From assembly GCA_024362935.1 (NCBI GenBank), contig JANCRA010000066.1:2037501-2101500 (forward strand): a DNA stretch of 64,000 bases, given 5' to 3'. Source of the DNA: Setophaga petechia. Taxonomy: Eukaryota; Chordata; Aves; Passeriformes; Parulidae. The notes beneath the pieces were generated by a model. It worked only from the letters and a program-made list of their open reading frames with translations, was not told the origin of the DNA and made no database searches. Below, in pieces: positions 59,725 to 64,000 of this stretch (positions are counted from its first letter, which is position 1; each line of letters begins with the position of its first letter). Both the position numbers and the translations under genes were made by a program.

Positions 59725-60690
59725 TCCTCTCCTGTCCCGGTCCTTGTCCCTCCTGTCTTTGGTCTTCTCCCTCCTGTTCCTGCCCTTGTCCTTCCTTCCC
59801 AGCTCCTCTCCCTCCTGTCCCTGCACTTCTCTCCTGTCTCTGTCCTTGTCCCTCCTGTCCCAGCCCTTTTCCCTCCTGTAACTGACTTGTCCCTCCTTCC
59901 CTGCCCTTCTCCCTCCTCTCCCTGCACTTCACTTCTGTCTCTGTCCTTGTCCCTCCTGTCCCTGCCCTTGTCCCTCCTGTCCCAGCCCTTGTCCCTCCTG
60001 TCCCAGTCCGTGTCCCTCCTGTCTCAGGCTTTCTCCTTCCTGTTCCAGCCCTTGTCCCTCCTGGCCCTGACCTTCTCTCTCCCTTCCCTGCGCTTTTTCC
60101 TCCTGGCCTTGCTGTTCTGCCTCCCATCCCTGCGCAGCTCCTCTCCTGTCCCTGCCCTTCTCCCTCCCTTCCCTGCCCTTTTCCTTCCTTTCCCTGACTT
60201 GTCCCTCCTGTCCCTGCGCAGGTCCTCTCCTGTCCCTGCCCTTGTCCCTTCTGAATGAGCCCTTTTCCCTACCTTTCCTGTCCTTGTCCCTCCTGTCCTT
60301 GCTCTTCTCTCTCCTGTTCCAGCCCTTCTCCCTCCCTTCCCTGCCCTTGTCCCTCCTGTCCCAGCCCTTCTCCCCCCTGTCGCTGCTCTTCTCCCTCCTG
60401 TCCCTGCCCTTGTCCCTCCTCCCCTGCCCTTCTCCCTCCTGTCTTTGCTCTTCTTCCTCCCTTCCCTGCCCTTGTCCCTCCTGTCCCAGTCTCTCTCTCC
60501 TGTCCCAGCCTTTCTCCCTCCAGTCCCTGCCCTTCCCTGTCCTTTCCCAGCTCTTGTCCCTCCCGTCCTTGCTCCTCTCTCCTGTTTCAGCCCTTCTCCC
60601 TCCCTTCCCTGCCCTTCTCCCTCCCTTCCCTGCCCTTCTCCCTCCTGTCCCCGTCCTTCTCCCTCCTGTCCCAGCTCCCCCTGCCTGCTC
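59725..60690 (+). repeat. Pyrimidine-rich minisatellite, CCTTGTCCCTCCTGTCCCTG type
   Basis: Nearly 1 kb of C/T-rich modules of 15-21 bp: CCCTTGTCCCTCCTGTCCC, CCCTTCTCCCTCCCTTCC and CCAGCCCTT. The minus strand is correspondingly purine-rich. Long Ser/Leu/Pro frames (plus) and Arg/Gly/Glu frames (minus) across it are artefacts. Confidence 0.95.
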
Positions 60691-60734
60691 TGCCCTCCTG
60701 GATGACAGGGTTTGGATCCTCTGGTTCACTCCAA

Positions 60735-61133
60735 GTCTGATGAGCAGCAGCTGAAGGAGCTGGGGGGTCTCAGCCTGGAGAGAAAGAGGCTCAGGAGGGA
60801 CCTTGTGGTTCTCTAAAACTCCCTGGTAGGAGGGTGGGGCTGGGTGGGTTCAGCCTCTTCTCCAGGGGACAATGGACTGGATGAGTGGAAACGGCCTCAA
60901 GCTGCTCCAGGGGAGAGTCAGGTTGGGCATGAGGAAGAATTTCTTCATGGAAAGAAATTCCAGGCATTGGGAGGGGCTGCCCAGGGAGGTTTGGAGTCCC
61001 CATCCCTGGAGGTGTCCAAGGAATGACTGGAGGTGGCACTGAGTGCTCTGGGCTGGGTGACAAGGTGGGGAGTGGCCACAGGTTGGACTTGGTGCTCTTG
61101 GAGAGCCTCAGTGATTCTGGGATTCTGTACTGG
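60735..61133 (+). mobile_element. CR1 LINE 3' end, plus strand
   Basis: About 400 bp with the standard avian CR1 series: GAGCAGCAGCTGAAGGAGCT, CTCAGCCTGGAGAGAAAGAG, TCTTCTCCAGGGGACAATGG, GCCTCAAGCTGCTCCAGGG, AGGAAGAATTTCTTCATGG, CATCCCTGGAGGTGTCCAAG and a tail of GTGATTCTGGGATTCTGT. It covers the end of the reverse transcriptase ORF, with a decayed reading frame, and the 3' UTR. It is 5'-truncated exactly where the pyrimidine minisatellite ends. Confidence 0.92.
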
Positions 61134-62840
61134 TACGTGTCAGTGGGCTGGGCAGAGTTCCAGGCTTGGTGACAACCCATGGTCCTGACCCTGGGGTCAC
61201 CACAGCTCCTGTCCCATGTCCCCAGAGCCACCAACACTGTGTCCTCCAGAGCTGAGCTGTGGAGCCTGAGAGCAGCTGCAGCTCCAAGCTGAGCAGGGGA
61301 AGGGGGCAGCACCAGCAGGGTTTGGGCTCAGGGCAAGAGGAAATATGCAGAGAAGCAGTTTTTAAATGTAAAGAATTGCCAGGTGTGAGTGTCTGGGCTG
61401 TTCCTGTCAGGGCACAGGGACAGGGACCTGCTCATGGACAAAACCTCATCTCTGACTGGGACATCTTGAAAGGCTTGCACCAACTCCCAGGTTTCCTCTG
61501 GGTCTTCTGAGGTCTTGGGCATGAACAGACATCACCTGGTCCCCTGGAGAAATGCACATTTCTGAATAATTCACAGCCTTGGGCTGCTGTCTCAGTCTCC
61601 TCCCTGTTGTACCATGGGCTGTCACAGTGACAACTCTGCAATTACCCCAGAGAAAACCAAAAAGCCACTTGGAAGGGACACAGTTGAGGTGTTTTCAGAC
61701 AGAAAGTTTATAGACAGCATTTAAAATCAGATTTTCCTTGCCATTATATATGTTAATCCCACTGTCATCTAGAATAAACTGGGGAAAACAGATGAGATAT
61801 TCCAGCATGGGAGAAGACAAAGATTTCATCTTCAGACCAGACACACAGACAGACCTTGCCTGCTGGGGATCCCAAAATGTTTTACCACACAGTTAATGTT
61901 CATCTCCAGAGCAGGAAAATTTCTTAAAATCAAAGGAGATTTTTGTCCAGGTGATAAACCCAAAAAATCTTTATCATAATCATCTGACCTGTGGTTTCTA
62001 CCAGAAATAAACTGATTTTAAGTGTTTTGGGATTTCATTTGAAAGTCTCATGAACAGGTACAGTTGCACAGGTTCCTTATGAACTGTGGTACACTGAATT
62101 TAATTTCTTCCAGAAATGATGGAAGGATGAATCAAACCTTATTTATAGGGATCTTTTATCTTAACATTTGTGGCTTTCATTTTTCCTCCCTGGGAAGTTC
62201 CTGTGGCATAAGGGGGGGAAGATGCAAACAGGATTTGTATTTCAACATTTGTCATCAACAAGACACCCTTCTGTAGATTTTTAAAACCACCCTAAAACAT
62301 GAAACACATGGGATATAAATAATGGATTAAGAAAATCTTGCTGGAGGTAAGAATATGTAATTGCTGGAATAGGTTCCTCATTTAAGAGCAGGAATATTTA
62401 GGATTTTGGGGAAAGAAAACCCCTGATGAGGAGTCCACAGACAGACAGCTGCATTCCAACCAGACCCTTCCACGCCTTCCCTCAAAAATGTCACATTAAA
62501 CAATTAAACAACTCTTCCTCCTGGTATTTTAACTGTGAATCTTCTTCTTGATGAGCTGTACACAAACATGACCCGCTCGACTCCCTGAGTCTGACTGGAA
62601 ACAAGGAAATGGAAATGCAGTTTATAGTAACAGATTTCTTCTGACTTTACAGCTGCAATGTGTTTCATTAACACTTCTGCAGCAATTTGCACTATTAGGG
62701 ACACATTTGCTTCCAGTAAGAGGAGAGAAAATGCAGCAGTGTGGAGAGTAAGGATGGTGTCAGCAGCCAGGGCCTCCCACGGGCTGCAGCAGGCCTGGGG
62801 ATGGAGATCTCTGGGCAGACACCTCATCACTGGGTCCCTC
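61134..62840. other. GRIK3 intron 1, no further feature seen
   Basis: Unique-looking sequence without exon or recognised repeat. Confidence 0.45.
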
Positions 62841-63280
62841 TGATGCCTTCAGCTTTTCTATTTTCCATACATTTTTAATTCTTTAGTGTAGAACTCCAAA
62901 CTCCACGCACAGTGTGAGCTGCTGCTTTCCCATTTTGGGCAGACACAACAATTCCTCTGCAGGCCTGGCAATCAAGGACACCTCACTGCCTCAGGCCTTG
63001 AAAAATGTAAAACAAAAGTGAGTTGAGGAGAGCAAACTTGGGGTCAATGACTTGATTAGCTGAAGCTATAATTGGAATTAATTAACCCCCAATATGCAAA
63101 TGGCCCAAACTCATAAAAGTGTGAAAACCTGTGGCCCATTGTCCATTTTGGGTGTAGCCCCTGCCCTAAATGTACCTGAAGGCCCTTCAATAAATATAAC
63201 AGCTTTTCATTGCCTTAATTTTGCCTTTTTATTCCTTTAATTTTGGCCTCTGTTTTTAGGCAGCCCAATAAATTATCACC
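62841..63280 (+). mobile_element. Solo LTR, family B copy 4, plus strand
   Basis: Starts TGATGCCTTCAGCTTTTC and follows the family B order: AACAATTCCTC, CACTTTTGTTTTAC complement, TATA-like CATAAAAGTGTG near 63112, CATTTTGGGTG, AATAAATATAACAGC near 63189, ending near TAAATTATCACCA. Its 3' tip differs from the other copies and no 4-bp target duplication is visible, so the right edge is approximate. Confidence 0.8.
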
Positions 63281-64000
63281 AAACAGGGCAAGAACCCCAC
63301 AAAACAGGCTGGACACATCCAGGCCTGGTGTCACAGTGGCTCCCTCAGCACAGAGTTTTTCTCAGGCAGCATTTCTAGAGGCATGTCAATAATTACTCTG
63401 AGGGGAAATAAAAATTTTCTCATTCTTCCTTCCACATTTCCTGTGTCTGTAGTATAACATTGTCATTCCTTCATGTTTCTTAGTAATTCCACTCCAGAGG
63501 AGCCTTGCTCTGAACCACATCTCTCACAAGAACCAGCACTGCTGTGCTCCACCAAGGCAGAACCAGAGCAACTTCAGGCTCCTTGTGCTCAGTGAAGATT
63601 TCCCAGGAGTTCAAAAATCAGTGGAAACAGGGCCAGGAATTTTGGACTGTTTGGGCTTTTTGGGCTTTGGCGTTGCTGCCTTGGCCCTGACCCTTCCTGC
63701 AGCATTAAGTGATACAATATAAATAATTATACCTAATGCTGCCCATCATATTTTAATAGAAAGGGCACAATATTGTGAGATGATTTGTAACAAAAACAAT
63801 CCCTTATTCCTGGATAAAATTTCCAGTGAAGGCATGAAATTCATTCACCAGGAAGGGAAATGATGGAGGCAACTGGAGCTCTTCCAGTCTGGGTTTGCTG
63901 GGGACAAGTGGGGCAGGAGGTCTTGCAGTTTCCTTGAGAACATAAAATGCCATTTTTTAGCTGAGAACTGGCTTTGGAAAAGGGCTGGATGGCAAATGGA
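63281..64000. other. GRIK3 intron 1, end of window
   Basis: Unique-looking sequence. No exon or recognised repeat before the window ends. Confidence 0.45.

Larger units (their letters stand above)
30307..64000 (+). other. GRIK3: GRIK3 intron 1 (5' part, runs off the window)
   Basis: Begins at the GTAAGG donor after exon 1. Exon 2 of kainate receptors encodes a conserved stretch starting GIFEY. No such reading frame occurs on the plus strand before the window ends, so at least 33.7 kb of intron is present. A very long first intron is usual for this gene. Its contents here are interspersed LTR and CR1 sequence, tandem repeats and unique DNA, listed separately. Confidence 0.8.

Noticed and set aside
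1..64000. Full-length endogenous retrovirus or intact CR1
   Set aside because: Only solo LTRs and 3' CR1 ends are seen. No gag, pol or env-like reading frame is recognisable.

Overview
This is vertebrate nuclear DNA, almost certainly from a bird. The evidence is the first coding exon of the kainate receptor gene GRIK3 (30192-30306), several CR1 LINE 3' ends, many solo LTRs of endogenous retroviruses, no SINEs that I recognise, and an unusual load of GC-rich minisatellites. A songbird is my inference from how the LTR families look. I could not search a repeat library. There are no bacterial-type genes, operons or CRISPR arrays, and I recognised no tRNA or rRNA genes.

Layout. Positions 1-29300 are upstream of GRIK3 and contain no recognisable exon. 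This flank holds solo LTRs, including two LTR-in-LTR nests at 7932-8782 and 16864-17884, together with local duplications (3262-3868, 13898-14130, 22422-22905). It also holds a purine tract ending in about fifty GGGAA units (23085-23588), an AT palindrome tract (24113-24220) and minisatellites (24799-25470, 27614-27866). A CpG-rich promoter region at about 29330-30620 carries a G/T-rich repeat, a 5' UTR with two upstream ATGs, and exon 1, which ends at a GTAAGG donor.

From 30307 to the end lies GRIK3 intron 1; no exon 2 is present. The first 7 kb of the intron is packed with tandem repeats, followed by LTR-like elements (40936, 44622, 45355, 46283), a solo LTR with a perfect target duplication next to a CR1 (39763), more minisatellites, a tandemly duplicated CR1 tail (50589-51064), three further solo LTRs (53000, 53692, 54432), a 1 kb pyrimidine minisatellite joined to a CR1 tail (59725-61133) and a last LTR (62841).

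Only one protein-coding exon is supported. The long open frames elsewhere, up to about 430 codons, are low-complexity or tandem-repeat artefacts. I found no new biological system. What stands out is the repeat architecture around the GRIK3 promoter and intron 1, the dated LTR nests with readable 4- and 6-bp target duplications, and a few perfect inverted repeats.
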